Shown here in pieces: positions 16,791 to 25,805 of a stretch of 64,000 nt of DNA. The first letter of the stretch is position 1, and every line of letters begins with the position of its first letter. This DNA is from Arenibacter sp. ARW7G5Y1 (GTDB lineage Bacteria > Bacteroidota > Bacteroidia > Flavobacteriales > Flavobacteriaceae): assembly GCF_003201775.1 (NCBI RefSeq), contig NZ_QJJZ01000001.1:505233-569232 (forward strand). The letters run 5' to 3'. The notes below the pieces were generated by a model, which had not been told where the DNA came from, ran no database searches, and was given only the letters and a program-made list of their open reading frames with translations. The position numbers were made by a program, and so were the translations under genes.

Positions 16791-18668
16791 TTATCTTTTT
16801 AATGTAAAATGCCCTTTTTTAATGGTGTCGTTTATTGTAATTTGGAACCAATAGTCGGATGCCGGCAAGGATTTTCCATTAAAGGTTCCGTCCCATTCAA
16901 ACGGACTGTTTAGAGAGGTTTTTATGAGGTTGCCATAGCGATCGAACAAGCTCATTTTTGAAAGATTAAATTTTTCCAGGCCGTTAATTTTAAAAAGGTC
17001 ATTGATGCCATCCCCATTGGGCGTAAAGAATTTGGGTATCACCAGGTGTATATAGGCCAAGGTGGCAATGCCACAATTGTTCCGTTCCCGTACATATAGC
17101 GTATACAATCCCCCTTCCGTATTATTAAATACGTTTGCGTTTTGGTAGTTAAAACCATCCAATGAAAATTCAAATTCCCCACTGTTTTCGGTCAATATGG
17201 AGATGGTGTACTCCTCGGAAACAGCGGTTTGGATTTTTGGGGCATCAATCTGTTGCAGGCTAATTGTTTTTATACTGGAGCATCCGTTGGCATTGGTTAC
17301 TTTGACAGTATAAATTCCGGGAGCGGTTACATTGATACTTTCGGTTGTTTCACCTGTATTCCATTCATAGGCCATATTGCTGATTTTGGCAGAAAGGGTG
17401 ATGGTGGTATTTTCACAGAAACTAAGGGTCTCATCGCTTACTTCTGGCAAGTCGAATAAAGTCATGTTGATAGCTGTTCTCTGGTCTGCATAACAATTTG
17501 CCAAGGTAGATACAGCCTCGGCATAATAGGTGCCGGACACTTGGGGGGTGTAGGTGTTGCTATTGGATAGCAAAAGATTACCTCCAATGGGAGCGTCGTA
17601 CCAGTCTACTTGAATATATTCCGGGACGGAGACCGATAATGCCCTGTTCTGGTCCACACAGCTTAGAATGTCGCCATCACTTTGTGGGGGATCGGGTTGG
17701 GGAACTATTAGAACCTCGTAAACATCCGAAATGGTACTGCATAGGGAATTGGCCAAGTTAATGGCATCTTCGGCCATTTTAACTCTAAAATAGGTGGAGC
17801 TGGTCAGAAGTGCCGAGGTGTAGGTGGCACTGTTTTCCCCTGAAAGGTCCGTCCAATTAACCCTGTCCGAGCTCTGTTGCCATTGGTAGGCATGAGTGTT
17901 GTAAATGGAAAAGTCAGGGGTGGCGGTAAGTTGTATGTTAGTGGCAGGCGCTGTTTCACATTGTGTAAGATAGTCCTTGTTCTGGGCATCCGTAAGCTCA
18001 ATATAATCGCCACAAGATTTAAAAACAATGTCGTCTATGGCAAGATCGTTTCCACAACCGCCAACGCCGTTGTTCAGCATTTTTAGTACTACCGATGTCT
18101 GTGAGGGCAAAGTTTGAAATACCAGACCGTATTGGCGCCATATGGGGGTCCCTGTTCCATGTATGTTTCCAGTGTCTCCCGAGGCCAACAAGTTGGTTTC
18201 CGTGTCATCCCAAATTTGAAATTTCACATTTATTGGGATTCCGTTCCCGTTGCATCCGGAGGCAGGTAATAAATTAATAAGCCATGAGGAGAATTCGTAG
18301 GAGGTGTTTTCACAGAGTCCTGCTACCTTTCGTTTAAAGAATTCCCCTGGGGTGTAATCGGCATTAACCACAAAAGACTTTCCATTGGTATCGTTCGGGG
18401 TGTGGTCACTAATATTGTGCCAATTGTAAAAAGGGGTGGCATTGGAGATCGTATAACTACCGTCTATTGGGGAACCGCCAACATATTGGTAGGAAGTACT
18501 TCCGTTTGCCAAAGGTGGTCCGTAAAAAAGCCCTTCACCAAAAGTTTCCGTAAAGATAGGGTCACCGGTGTTTCCGGTACAAAATCCAAATTGGGCCTTT
18601 GCGGTAGCGGAACAAAGGAGGTATAATAGAAGAATGCGCGAACCAAGGCGCCATAATATTTTAATCAC
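16791..18668 (-). CDS. T9SS type B sorting-domain secreted protein
   Basis: 625 residues with a signal peptide (ILLLYLLCSATAKAQ), an adhesin-like lectin/jelly-roll region, and Ig-like beta-sandwich repeats. A C-terminal gliding-motility-associated sorting domain starts at FFTPNGDGINDLFKI and ends KGHFTLKR. It should be exported by the type IX secretion system and act at the surface, perhaps in adhesion. The start codon is GTG at 18668, immediately before the signal peptide; no ATG fits. No partner genes are evident. Confidence 0.85.
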   Translation of the reverse strand: MIKILWRLGSRILLLYLLCSATAKAQFGFCTGNTGDPIFTETFGEGLFYGPPLANGSTSYQYVGGSPIDGSYTISNATPFYNWHNISDHTPNDTNGKSFVVNADYTPGEFFKRKVAGLCENTSYEFSSWLINLLPASGCNGNGIPINVKFQIWDDTETNLLASGDTGNIHGTGTPIWRQYGLVFQTLPSQTSVVLKMLNNGVGGCGNDLAIDDIVFKSCGDYIELTDAQNKDYLTQCETAPATNIQLTATPDFSIYNTHAYQWQQSSDRVNWTDLSGENSATYTSALLTSSTYFRVKMAEDAINLANSLCSTISDVYEVLIVPQPDPPQSDGDILSCVDQNRALSVSVPEYIQVDWYDAPIGGNLLLSNSNTYTPQVSGTYYAEAVSTLANCYADQRTAINMTLFDLPEVSDETLSFCENTTITLSAKISNMAYEWNTGETTESINVTAPGIYTVKVTNANGCSSIKTISLQQIDAPKIQTAVSEEYTISILTENSGEFEFSLDGFNYQNANVFNNTEGGLYTLYVRERNNCGIATLAYIHLVIPKFFTPNGDGINDLFKINGLEKFNLSKMSLFDRYGNLIKTSLNSPFEWDGTFNGKSLPASDYWFQITINDTIKKGHFTLKR

Positions 18669-18788
18669 GTTTTAAAGATATATATTTTGAAGTAACCTTT
18701 TGCGATGGTAGGTGTATTTGTAAATAATGGTAAAGGGGAATACTGTGTTGTGGTTAGTTACCATAGTAGGTAAGTAGATAATATCTTT

Positions 18789-18816
18789 TTGCTTTCATAG
18801 ATTAAACTTATTTTTG
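18789..18816 (+). promoter_or_regulatory. promoter for leuS
   Basis: TTG at 18789-18791 and TATTTTTG at 18809-18816 with a 17-base spacer match the Bacteroidetes promoter pattern. It lies about 65 bp upstream of the leuS ATG. Confidence 0.6.
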
Positions 18817-18880
18817 CCGAGCATAAAATTAATGGAGCGTGTACCCTTGGTGCGCTGGATATTAAGACAAACAAGATAGA

Positions 18881-21800
18881 ATGACTTACGATTTCAGGAA
18901 AATTGAAGAAAAGTGGCAAAAATTTTGGGCGGAAAACCAAACCTTTAAAGCAGAAAACGATTCCCAAAAGGAAAAGTTTTATGTGCTGGATATGTTTCCC
19001 TATCCTTCCGGTGCCGGTTTACATGTAGGACATCCTTTGGGCTATATCGCCAGCGATATTTATGCGCGCTACAAAAGGCACAAAGGTTTTAATGTATTGC
19101 ATCCTATGGGGTATGATTCCTTTGGCTTGCCTGCGGAGCAATATGCCATTCAGACAGGGCAGCATCCTGCCATAACAACGGAGACCAATATCAACAGATA
19201 TAGGGAGCAGTTGGATAAAATTGGTTTTTCTTTCGATTGGAGCCGGGAAGTTCGTACCTCCGATCCCAATTATTACAAATGGACACAGTGGATCTTTATC
19301 CAACTTTTTAATTCCTGGTACAACAAGGATGCCGATAGGGCGGAAGATATTTCCAGTCTCATCGCTATTTTTGAAAAAGAGGGAAACCAAAGTGTAAATG
19401 CTGTTTGTGATGACGATGTTGCAGTATTTTCAGCAGCCGATTGGAAGGCCTTTACGGCAAAGGAACAACAGGAAGTTTTATTGCAATATAGGTTGACATA
19501 TTTGGCGGAGACCGAGGTTAATTGGTGTCCGGCCTTGGGAACGGTTTTGGCAAATGACGAGATGGTCAACGGGGTTTCGGAACGTGGCGGACATCCGGTT
19601 GTCCGCAAAAAAATGACGCAGTGGAGCATGCGCATCTCTGCCTATGCCCAGCGGTTGTTGGACGATTTGGCTATGGTAGATTGGCCCCAACCCCTAAAGG
19701 ACTCACAAACCAATTGGATCGGTAGGTCCGAGGGAGCGGAAGTTACGTTTAGGGTCCTCCCCCCTGCCCCCTCCCAAGGAGGGGGGGCGGATACGTCTTC
19801 ACCAAAATTTCATACGGCCGATTCTGACATTTACGGAGTTTTATTGGAAAGGGCTCAAGAAATGCGTAAGAATCCCACAAAGGCTGAAGCTTTACTATGG
19901 GAAGCTCTAAGAAATAGAAATTTGAATTCGAAATTTAGGAGGCAGCATCCAATTTCTAGATATATAGTTGATTTCGTTTGCCTTGAAAAGGAATTGATCG
20001 TGGAGGTTGATGGAGAAATTCACCAATATCAGTTGAACAAGGATGCCGAAAGGCAATTGTTGTTGGAGCAGAAAAAAGGCTACACCGTAATAAGATTTAC
20101 TAATTATGAAGTCCTCAATAATATTGATGAAGTAATTTTAAAAATCGAGAAGTCACTTAGCTCCCCCTCCTTGGGAGGGGGCAGGGGGGAGGTCAATACG
20201 AAAGATATGGAAATTTCGGTTTTCACCACCAGACCAGATACCATTTTTGGGGTGAGTTTTATGACCCTGGCTCCAGAGCACGAATTGGTTGCCAAAATAA
20301 CCACCTCTGAGCAAAAGGAGGAAGTAGAGGCCTATATAGCGGCTACGGCCAAACGCAGTGAGCGCGATCGTATGGCCGATGTAAAGACCATTACGGGAGC
20401 TTTTACAGGAGCTTATGCAGAACACCCATTTAGCAAAGAGCCTATTCCTATTTGGATAGGCGACTATGTTTTGGCAGGCTACGGTACCGGGGCGGTAATG
20501 TCCGTTCCCTGTGGAGATCAGCGCGATTACGATTTTGCAAAGCATTTCAAGATTCCCATTCCAAATATTTTTGAGGGTGTGGACATTTCCGAAGAGGCCT
20601 TTGCCGATAAGGAAAAGACGGTTATTGCCAATTCCGATTTTTTAAATGGACTCCCCTATAAAAAGGCCGTTAAACGCGTTATTTTTGAATTGGAGAAATT
20701 GGAACAGGGGAAAGGAAAGATCAACTATAGGTTGCGCGATGCCGTGTTTAGTCGGCAACGCTATTGGGGAGAGCCCTTTCCGGTATATTATGTGGACGGG
20801 ATGCCCCAAATGATCGGTGCCGAGCATTTACCTATAGTGTTGCCCGAAGTTGAAAAATACCTGCCAACTGAAACCGGTGAACCGCCTTTGGGGAATGCTA
20901 TGGTTTGGGCCTGGGACATAAAGAAGTCGGCAGTTGTTGGCAATGAACTAATAGATCATAAAACCGTATTCCCATTGGAGCTGAATACCATGCCGGGTTG
21001 GGCGGGAAGCTCGTATTATTTTAACCGATATATGGATCCGCATAATAAGGAGGAAGTCTTTTCGCACGAAGCCATTAATTACTGGCAGGATGTGGATTTA
21101 TATATAGGAGGAAGCGAGCATGCCACGGGACATTTGCTGTACAGCCGATTTTGGCAAAAGTTTTTGTTTGATAAGGGGATAGTGCCAAAGCCGGAATTTG
21201 CCAAAAAACTGATCAATCAGGGGATGATTACGGGCACGAGTGCTTTTATATATAGATTGGAAGGAGAAAATACCCTAGTTTCTAAAAATTTAATAGGAAC
21301 GGATGGTGGAAAGGTACAGCCACTTCATGTAGATGTATCATTGGTGAATCCATCCGATGAGTTGGATTTGATAAGATTCAAGGAAAATCCTCTTTATGCC
21401 GATTTTAAGGATGCAGAGTTTATTTTGGAGGACGGGAAGTACATTGTAGGTCGGGAGGTAGAAAAAATGTCCAAATCCAAATACAATGTGGTGAGTCCGG
21501 ATAGCATCTGCCAGGAGTACGGGGCGGATTCCCTGCGTCTGTACGAGATGTTCCTAGGCCCTTTGGAGCAATCCAAGCCTTGGAATACCGCAGGTATTAC
21601 CGGGGTTCACAGTTTTCTTAAGAAAATGTGGCGTTTGTTCCACGGGGGAAGTGACGGGGCTTTTTTAGTTACCAATGCCCAACCTACCGCAGATAATTTA
21701 AAGACGTTGCACAAGACCATCAAGAAGGTGGAAGAGGACATAGAGCATTTTTCTTTTAACACCTCTGTTTCTACCTTTATGATCGCCGTGAACGAATTGT

Positions 21801-22150
21801 CTGCCCAAAAATGCAATAGTAGGGAGATATTGGAACCATTGGCCATTTTGGTTTCTCCCTATGCGCCCCATATAGCGGAAGAGCTTTGGAGTAAATTGGG
21901 ATACACTACCTCTATTGCCACTGCACCCTTTCCTAAATTTGAAGGGAAGTATTTGGTGGAAAGCAGTAAGGAATACCCTATTTCGTTTAATGGGAAAATG
22001 CGCTTTAAATTGGAGTTGCCTGCAGATCTCTCCAAAGAGGATATAGAGGCAGCAGTTATGGCCCACGATAAGACCCAGGAACAACTACAGGGCCGTACCC
22101 CTAAAAAGGTGATCGTGGTACCGGGTAAAATTGTCAATATAGTGGGATAA
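18881..22150 (+). CDS. leuS: leucyl-tRNA synthetase carrying an inserted DUF559 nuclease domain
   Basis: Charges tRNA-Leu in the cytosol. At 1089 residues it is about 146 longer than its relatives. The HIGH motif is HVGH at 48-51, KMSKS is at 862-866, and the CP1 editing domain contains TTRPD at 449-453 and [12 protein letters not shown]. Between TFRV (to residue 292) and [15 protein letters not shown] (from 439), a Pro/Gly-rich linker leads into a full DUF559 domain. That domain has D364, E375, D377 and H381 in [12 protein letters not shown] motifs, and a Gly-rich linker follows. Without the insert the protein would read as a normal ~943-residue LeuRS. The reading frame is open throughout, so the enzyme is presumably made as a fusion. 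It has its own promoter. Confidence 0.96.
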   Translation: MTYDFRKIEEKWQKFWAENQTFKAENDSQKEKFYVLDMFPYPSGAGLHVGHPLGYIASDIYARYKRHKGFNVLHPMGYDSFGLPAEQYAIQTGQHPAITTETNINRYREQLDKIGFSFDWSREVRTSDPNYYKWTQWIFIQLFNSWYNKDADRAEDISSLIAIFEKEGNQSVNAVCDDDVAVFSAADWKAFTAKEQQEVLLQYRLTYLAETEVNWCPALGTVLANDEMVNGVSERGGHPVVRKKMTQWSMRISAYAQRLLDDLAMVDWPQPLKDSQTNWIGRSEGAEVTFRVLPPAPSQGGGADTSSPKFHTADSDIYGVLLERAQEMRKNPTKAEALLWEALRNRNLNSKFRRQHPISRYIVDFVCLEKELIVEVDGEIHQYQLNKDAERQLLLEQKKGYTVIRFTNYEVLNNIDEVILKIEKSLSSPSLGGGRGEVNTKDMEISVFTTRPDTIFGVSFMTLAPEHELVAKITTSEQKEEVEAYIAATAKRSERDRMADVKTITGAFTGAYAEHPFSKEPIPIWIGDYVLAGYGTGAVMSVPCGDQRDYDFAKHFKIPIPNIFEGVDISEEAFADKEKTVIANSDFLNGLPYKKAVKRVIFELEKLEQGKGKINYRLRDAVFSRQRYWGEPFPVYYVDGMPQMIGAEHLPIVLPEVEKYLPTETGEPPLGNAMVWAWDIKKSAVVGNELIDHKTVFPLELNTMPGWAGSSYYFNRYMDPHNKEEVFSHEAINYWQDVDLYIGGSEHATGHLLYSRFWQKFLFDKGIVPKPEFAKKLINQGMITGTSAFIYRLEGENTLVSKNLIGTDGGKVQPLHVDVSLVNPSDELDLIRFKENPLYADFKDAEFILEDGKYIVGREVEKMSKSKYNVVSPDSICQEYGADSLRLYEMFLGPLEQSKPWNTAGITGVHSFLKKMWRLFHGGSDGAFLVTNAQPTADNLKTLHKTIKKVEEDIEHFSFNTSVSTFMIAVNELSAQKCNSREILEPLAILVSPYAPHIAEELWSKLGYTTSIATAPFPKFEGKYLVESSKEYPISFNGKMRFKLELPADLSKEDIEAAVMAHDKTQEQLQGRTPKKVIVVPGKIVNIVG
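19756..19785 (+). repeat. left terminal inverted repeat of the leuS cassette
   Basis: A 30-bp sequence beginning CCTCCCCCCTGCCCCC and ending AAGGAGGGGG. It is identical to the reverse complement of 20163-20192. Within it, CCCTCC-CAA-GGAGGG can form its own hairpin. It contains no stop codon in any frame on either strand and is read here as a Pro-rich then Gly-rich linker ([10 protein letters not shown]). Confidence 0.92.
20163..20192 (-). repeat. right terminal inverted repeat of the leuS cassette
   Basis: Perfect 30-bp reverse complement of 19756-19785. It is read in the leuS frame as [10 protein letters not shown]. Together the two ends could pair in the mRNA around a loop of about 377 bases. 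Confidence 0.92.
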
Positions 22151-22240
22151 GTGGATTGTTCCAAAGGTTAAGTTTGTTTTGGGAATATTTTGGACTTAAT
22201 TTCACTATGTGGGGCTGTCCATAAAATTGTATCTAGCGGA

Positions 22241-22495
22241 ATGGAAAACATCGAAATCATGGGTTTGGTAGCGGCCGTGCTTACTACCTATTCCATTGTA
22301 CCACAGGTACAAAAGACCTGGGCCAATAAATCTACCAAAGATATTTCACTTACCATGTACATGGCTATGTTCCTTGGGGTGGTCCTTTGGTTGATATATG
22401 GTATTTACCATGAAAGTGTGCCCATGATCTTGGCCAATTTCATTACCGCGGTGTTACTGTTTATTATGATAGTCCTTAAGTTGAAATATAAGTAG
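22241..22495 (+). CDS. SemiSWEET (PQ-loop) sugar transporter
   Basis: 84 residues with three membrane helices and the PQ-loop motif TTYSIVPQVQKTWANKSTKDIS, the signature of bacterial SemiSWEETs, which dimerise to move small sugars. The ATG at 22241 gives the family's usual length (about 85). The neighbouring genes give no hint of the substrate. Confidence 0.9.
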   Translation: MENIEIMGLVAAVLTTYSIVPQVQKTWANKSTKDISLTMYMAMFLGVVLWLIYGIYHESVPMILANFITAVLLFIMIVLKLKYK

Positions 22496-22649
22496 GTAGG
22501 GACAAATTGTCAGATAAATATGCCTTTGTGCTGTCCTGTTAAGGTGTGTGTAATTTGGCCGGGTTTTTGATTATTTAGAAAAGAATGGATTACTGTATAT
22601 TAAGAAATAAAAACTTTAGTATATTGGATTAATTTAAAAGAGAATTGTT

Positions 22650-23345
22650 ATGATGATGTATTATATATTACTGGGAGCCATAGCTCTGGTAAGTTGGTTG
22701 GTTAGTAATAAGCTAAAAAGTAAATTTAAGTTCTATTCCAAAGTGCATCTGCGCAATGGTATGAGCGGTGCCGAGATTGCGGAAAAAATGTTGGCGGACC
22801 ATGGAATAACCGATGTGAAGGTAATTTCTACCCCGGGAATGTTAACAGACCATTACAATCCGGTAAACAAAACGGTGAATTTAAGTGAAGGGGTCTATAG
22901 CCAAAGAAATGCTTCGGCAGCAGCGGTTGCGGCCCACGAATGTGGACATGCGGTTCAACATGCTACGGCGTATGAATGGTTGACCCTGCGATCCAAATTG
23001 GTACCGGTGGTAAGTGTTACCTCGGGAATGTCCATGTGGGTGGTTTTTGGTGGAATTATGTTGGGAGCTGCAGCGGGAGTTGGCCTTGGATATTGGGTAG
23101 CCGTGGCAGGTCTAATAATGATGGGACTCGCAACCTTGTTCAGCTTTATTACCTTACCTGTTGAATACGATGCCAGTAACCGCGCCCTTGCTTGGTTAAA
23201 GAACAAGAATATGGTAACCCAGGAGGAATACAAAGGATCTGAGGATGCCTTAAAATGGGCTGCCAGGACCTACTTGGTTGCAGCTATAGGATCTTTGGCC
23301 ACTTTGGTGTATTGGGCCATGCAGGTTCTGGGAAGTAGGGACTAG
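22650..23345 (+). CDS. YugP-type neutral zinc metallopeptidase
   Basis: 231 residues of the Zn_peptidase_2 family: an N-terminal helix, the zinc site VAAHECGHAVQHA (HExxH-like HECGH), and two later hydrophobic spans (VFGGIMLGAAAGVGLGYW and VAVAGLIMMGLATLFSF). The conserved TDHYNPVNKTVNLSEGVY segment precedes the active site. Membrane-bound; substrate unknown. It is followed by a strong terminator shared with the convergent Lrp gene. Confidence 0.9.
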   Translation: MMMYYILLGAIALVSWLVSNKLKSKFKFYSKVHLRNGMSGAEIAEKMLADHGITDVKVISTPGMLTDHYNPVNKTVNLSEGVYSQRNASAAAVAAHECGHAVQHATAYEWLTLRSKLVPVVSVTSGMSMWVVFGGIMLGAAAGVGLGYWVAVAGLIMMGLATLFSFITLPVEYDASNRALAWLKNKNMVTQEEYKGSEDALKWAARTYLVAAIGSLATLVYWAMQVLGSRD

Positions 23346-23363
23346 GACTTGTGATTAATCAAT

Positions 23364-23393
23364 AAAAAGGGCATCTTTTGATGTCCTTTTTTT
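23364..23393. terminator. bidirectional terminator
   Basis: AAAAAGGGCATC-TTTT-GATGTCCTTTTTTT forms a stem flanked by A and T runs between two convergent genes, so it can end transcription from both sides. Confidence 0.8.
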
Positions 23394-23862
23394 ATATCGT
23401 TATTTGTCGGTCTATTTGTTGGTCCAAAGAAATGAAGGTCTCTGTTCTGGAAACCCCTTCAATCTGTTGTATATCCCTATTGAGTACATGCATAAGATGT
23501 TCGTTGTCCCTACATAGTACCTTTATTAGAATGGACCAGTTTCCGGTAGTATAATGGCATTCCAAAACCTCGGGGATTTTTTCAAGTTCCTTTACGGCCA
23601 ATGGATTGCTCATGGCCTTGTCCAAATAAATACCAATATAGGCCATGGTGGTGTATCCCAAAACTTTGGGGTTAATAATAAATTTAGAGCCTGCTATAAG
23701 GCCTGAAGCTTCCAATTTTCGTAACCTCTGATGAATGGCGGCACCTGAAATTCCAATTTTTCTGGCAATTTCCAGAACTGGTTTTCTGGCATCGGACATT
23801 AAAAATCTAAGTATCTTTTTGTCGATACCATCAATTTTTATGTTTTCGTTATTGGATTTCAT
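23392..23862 (-). CDS. Lrp/AsnC family transcriptional regulator
   Basis: 156 residues: an N-terminal winged helix (DKKILRFLMSDARKPVLEIARKIGISGAAIHQRLRKLEASGLI) and a C-terminal RAM ligand-binding domain. It lies 48 bp downstream of the saccharopine dehydrogenase-family gene on the same strand, which suggests that it controls lysine or another amino acid's catabolism (inference). Confidence 0.92.
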   Translation of the reverse strand: MKSNNENIKIDGIDKKILRFLMSDARKPVLEIARKIGISGAAIHQRLRKLEASGLIAGSKFIINPKVLGYTTMAYIGIYLDKAMSNPLAVKELEKIPEVLECHYTTGNWSILIKVLCRDNEHLMHVLNRDIQQIEGVSRTETFISLDQQIDRQITI

Positions 23863-23910
23863 GGTCTATACTTCAAATTCAATATAAAGATACCAAAATG
23901 GTTTTACATC

Positions 23911-25284
23911 TTAACTAGCAACAGAATCTGGATTATAACCCAGGTAAGGGACTTGGTACTCTTTAAAGTGGATTCCGTAGCTTTTAAGTTGCTTTAATAT
24001 AGGTTCGTAGACCTCCTGTCTTAATGGTAATTGTACCCCAGGGGTAGTGATTTTTTTGTTTAATATCAACAAGGTGGCCATGGCTACCGGTAACCCAACG
24101 GTTTTGGCCATTGCAGTATAGGTCCTGTCTTCCCCGATAACCACTGTATTGGAATCTATCTGTTCTTTTTTTCCATGAAGCTCGTACCCAAATTTATGGT
24201 ACATAACAATCATATCCTTGTCCGTATGGCCCAAGGTCCAGCTGTCCTCCAAAATTTTTTGTAAAATTTGTGCGGGGGTAGCGTTTTTTAATTCAATTTT
24301 CCTATTCGAATCAAATAAGCGCAATTCCATTAATTTTTCCCACATTATATCGTCCTGATCTATTTTAAGATAATGCCTCAGTTTTAGTTCTACCGTATTG
24401 GTAGGGGAATAGGGTAGAAATAGGTTCACAAATTCGCGGTAAGACATTCCTTCTGAATTCTCAATGGTATAGCTGTCATCGGTCATGCCCAATTGGACGA
24501 ACATATTCCACGCCTTGGAAAAGCCCACCCTTCTCATAGTACCCCTATAGAGGGTTAGCACATTGTCCAGGCCATAGGCTTCCCTGTATTTTAGAGAGTC
24601 CCTATTGGCGTACACTTCAAACTTCCCGTAACCCTCTACATCCAGGAATTCGGTCCTTCTAAATAGCTTGTGATAGGGAATGTATTTGTAGGTGCCTTCC
24701 TGAATAAATTTTGCCGCACCCCCCTGGCCGGCCAGTACAACATTTCTGGGGTTCCAAGTAAATTTATAGTTCCACAGGTTGTTGTCGCTTTCCGGGGCTA
24801 CCAATCCTCCTGTGAAAGATTCGAAGAGAATTATTTTACCGCCGCGTTTCCTAATATTATCTATTACCTGCATGGCACTCATGTGGTCTATACCGGGATC
24901 CAAACCAATTTCATTCATAAAAACTAGGCCTTTTTCCTTGGCCTGTTGGTCCAACGCCAATATGTCATCGCTGATATAGGAGGCAGTAACCAAATGTTTT
25001 GAAAATTGAATGCAATCCACGGCTACCTTGATATGAAAGCGGGCAGGGAGCATGGATATGACAATATCCGACTGCTCTATGACCTTACTTCTTTCCCTAT
25101 CATTGAAGATATCCAATTTAAATACTGTGCAGGAGGGGTCTAATTTTATTCTCTCAGGAAGGGCTTCCGGATTTATGTCGCATATAGTAATATGTAAATT
25201 TTCAGCCTCCGCTTTTTGCAATAAATAATCCAACAAATATGCAGTGGATTTTCCGCTGCCCACAACAAGTATTTTTCGACGCAT
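23911..25284 (-). CDS. saccharopine dehydrogenase family protein
   Basis: 457 residues with an N-terminal Rossmann fold (KILVVGSGKSTAYLLDYLLQ), VISMLPARFHIKVAVDC, and the catalytic-domain segment GLDPGIDHMSAMQVIDNI followed by a C-terminal domain. It matches the Lys9-like family that forms alpha-aminoadipate semialdehyde plus glutamate from saccharopine. Together with the downstream Lrp regulator it fits a lysine-degradation unit. ATG at 25284 is preferred to a TTG six codons upstream. Confidence 0.87.
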   Translation of the reverse strand: MRRKILVVGSGKSTAYLLDYLLQKAEAENLHITICDINPEALPERIKLDPSCTVFKLDIFNDRERSKVIEQSDIVISMLPARFHIKVAVDCIQFSKHLVTASYISDDILALDQQAKEKGLVFMNEIGLDPGIDHMSAMQVIDNIRKRGGKIILFESFTGGLVAPESDNNLWNYKFTWNPRNVVLAGQGGAAKFIQEGTYKYIPYHKLFRRTEFLDVEGYGKFEVYANRDSLKYREAYGLDNVLTLYRGTMRRVGFSKAWNMFVQLGMTDDSYTIENSEGMSYREFVNLFLPYSPTNTVELKLRHYLKIDQDDIMWEKLMELRLFDSNRKIELKNATPAQILQKILEDSWTLGHTDKDMIVMYHKFGYELHGKKEQIDSNTVVIGEDRTYTAMAKTVGLPVAMATLLILNKKITTPGVQLPLRQEVYEPILKQLKSYGIHFKEYQVPYLGYNPDSVAS

Positions 25285-25330
25285 TGGTTTTTTGCTTTTC
25301 AATTTTACGGTTACTAAGGTATCAAATTGT

Positions 25331-25338
25331 TATATTTG
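25331..25338 (+). promoter_or_regulatory. candidate -7 box for the DUF423 gene
   Basis: TATATTTG matches TAnnTTTG and lies 23 bases before the DUF423 start codon, in the divergent gap with the saccharopine dehydrogenase gene. No clear -33 TTG. Confidence 0.45.
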
Positions 25339-25361
25339 TAAGAAATAAGACCTTTAAAGTT

Positions 25362-25754
25362 ATGAACAAAACAATTTTCGGTACAGGTGTATTTTTTGGT
25401 CTAACAGCCGTTCTTTTAGGGGCTTTTGGGGCACATGGTTTGGAAAAAATGATTGACGCCAAAGCCATAGAAACCTTTGAAACCGGAGTCAGATACCAGA
25501 TGTACCATGCCTTGTTCCTTATGATTTTGGGCGGTTGCAACGTATTGATAAACGAACGCAAAAAGACAGTTTATTATTTTATCGTGGCTGGAGTGGTATG
25601 TTTCTCTTTTTCAATTTACTTATTGGCCCTTAATGAATTGTTTAGTTTTGACTTCAAGAAATTGGCGTTATTGACTCCGCTCGGAGGTGTCCTCCTAGTG
25701 ACGGGATGGCTACTTTTGGGCATAAGGGTTTTAAATCAAAAGCCATCAAATTGA
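25362..25754 (+). CDS. DUF423 small integral membrane protein
   Basis: 130 residues with four hydrophobic spans. The diagnostic DUF423 motif is GAFGAHGLEKMIDAKAIETFETGVRYQMYHALFL split across the first loop. ATG at 25362 gives the normal family length; upstream in-frame sequence is antisense to the neighbouring gene. Function unknown; probable inner membrane. Confidence 0.9.
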   Translation: MNKTIFGTGVFFGLTAVLLGAFGAHGLEKMIDAKAIETFETGVRYQMYHALFLMILGGCNVLINERKKTVYYFIVAGVVCFSFSIYLLALNELFSFDFKKLALLTPLGGVLLVTGWLLLGIRVLNQKPSN

Positions 25755-25805
25755 AACTAACAAGCTCATAGAGCACTTATATTTTTCTAATAAAACTTAA
25801 CTATT

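Larger units (their letters stand above)
19753..20194 (+). mobile_element. inverted-repeat-bounded DUF559 cassette inserted in leuS
   Basis: A foreign-looking segment in the leuS coding frame. It carries a complete DUF559 (Vsr-like, PD-(D/E)XK superfamily) domain at LeuRS residues ~318-430, framed by 30-bp perfect inverted repeats. GGTC occurs on both sides (19753-19756 and 20191-20194); the distance between the copies is 438 bp, exactly 146 codons, so the pair could be a 4-bp target duplication. Joining the copies restores [13 protein letters not shown], which lines up with the uninterrupted editing-domain hairpin of other LeuRS proteins. An internal ATG at 19862 could start a free nuclease. 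No intein splicing motifs are present. Confidence 0.8.

Noticed and set aside
19753..20194. Intein in LeuRS
   Set aside because: No N-terminal Cys/Ser splice block and no C-terminal His-Asn motif; the insert is a bare DUF559 nuclease with Pro/Gly linkers, so self-splicing is not supported.
19753..20194. Frameshift or assembly error in leuS
   Set aside because: The frame is open across the whole insert, the domain is complete, and the ends are exact inverted repeats. An assembly join would not give this.
19753..20194. GGTC as a proven target-site duplication
   Set aside because: It is only four bases and overlaps the inverted-repeat ends, so it may be chance; I keep it as supporting, not decisive, evidence.
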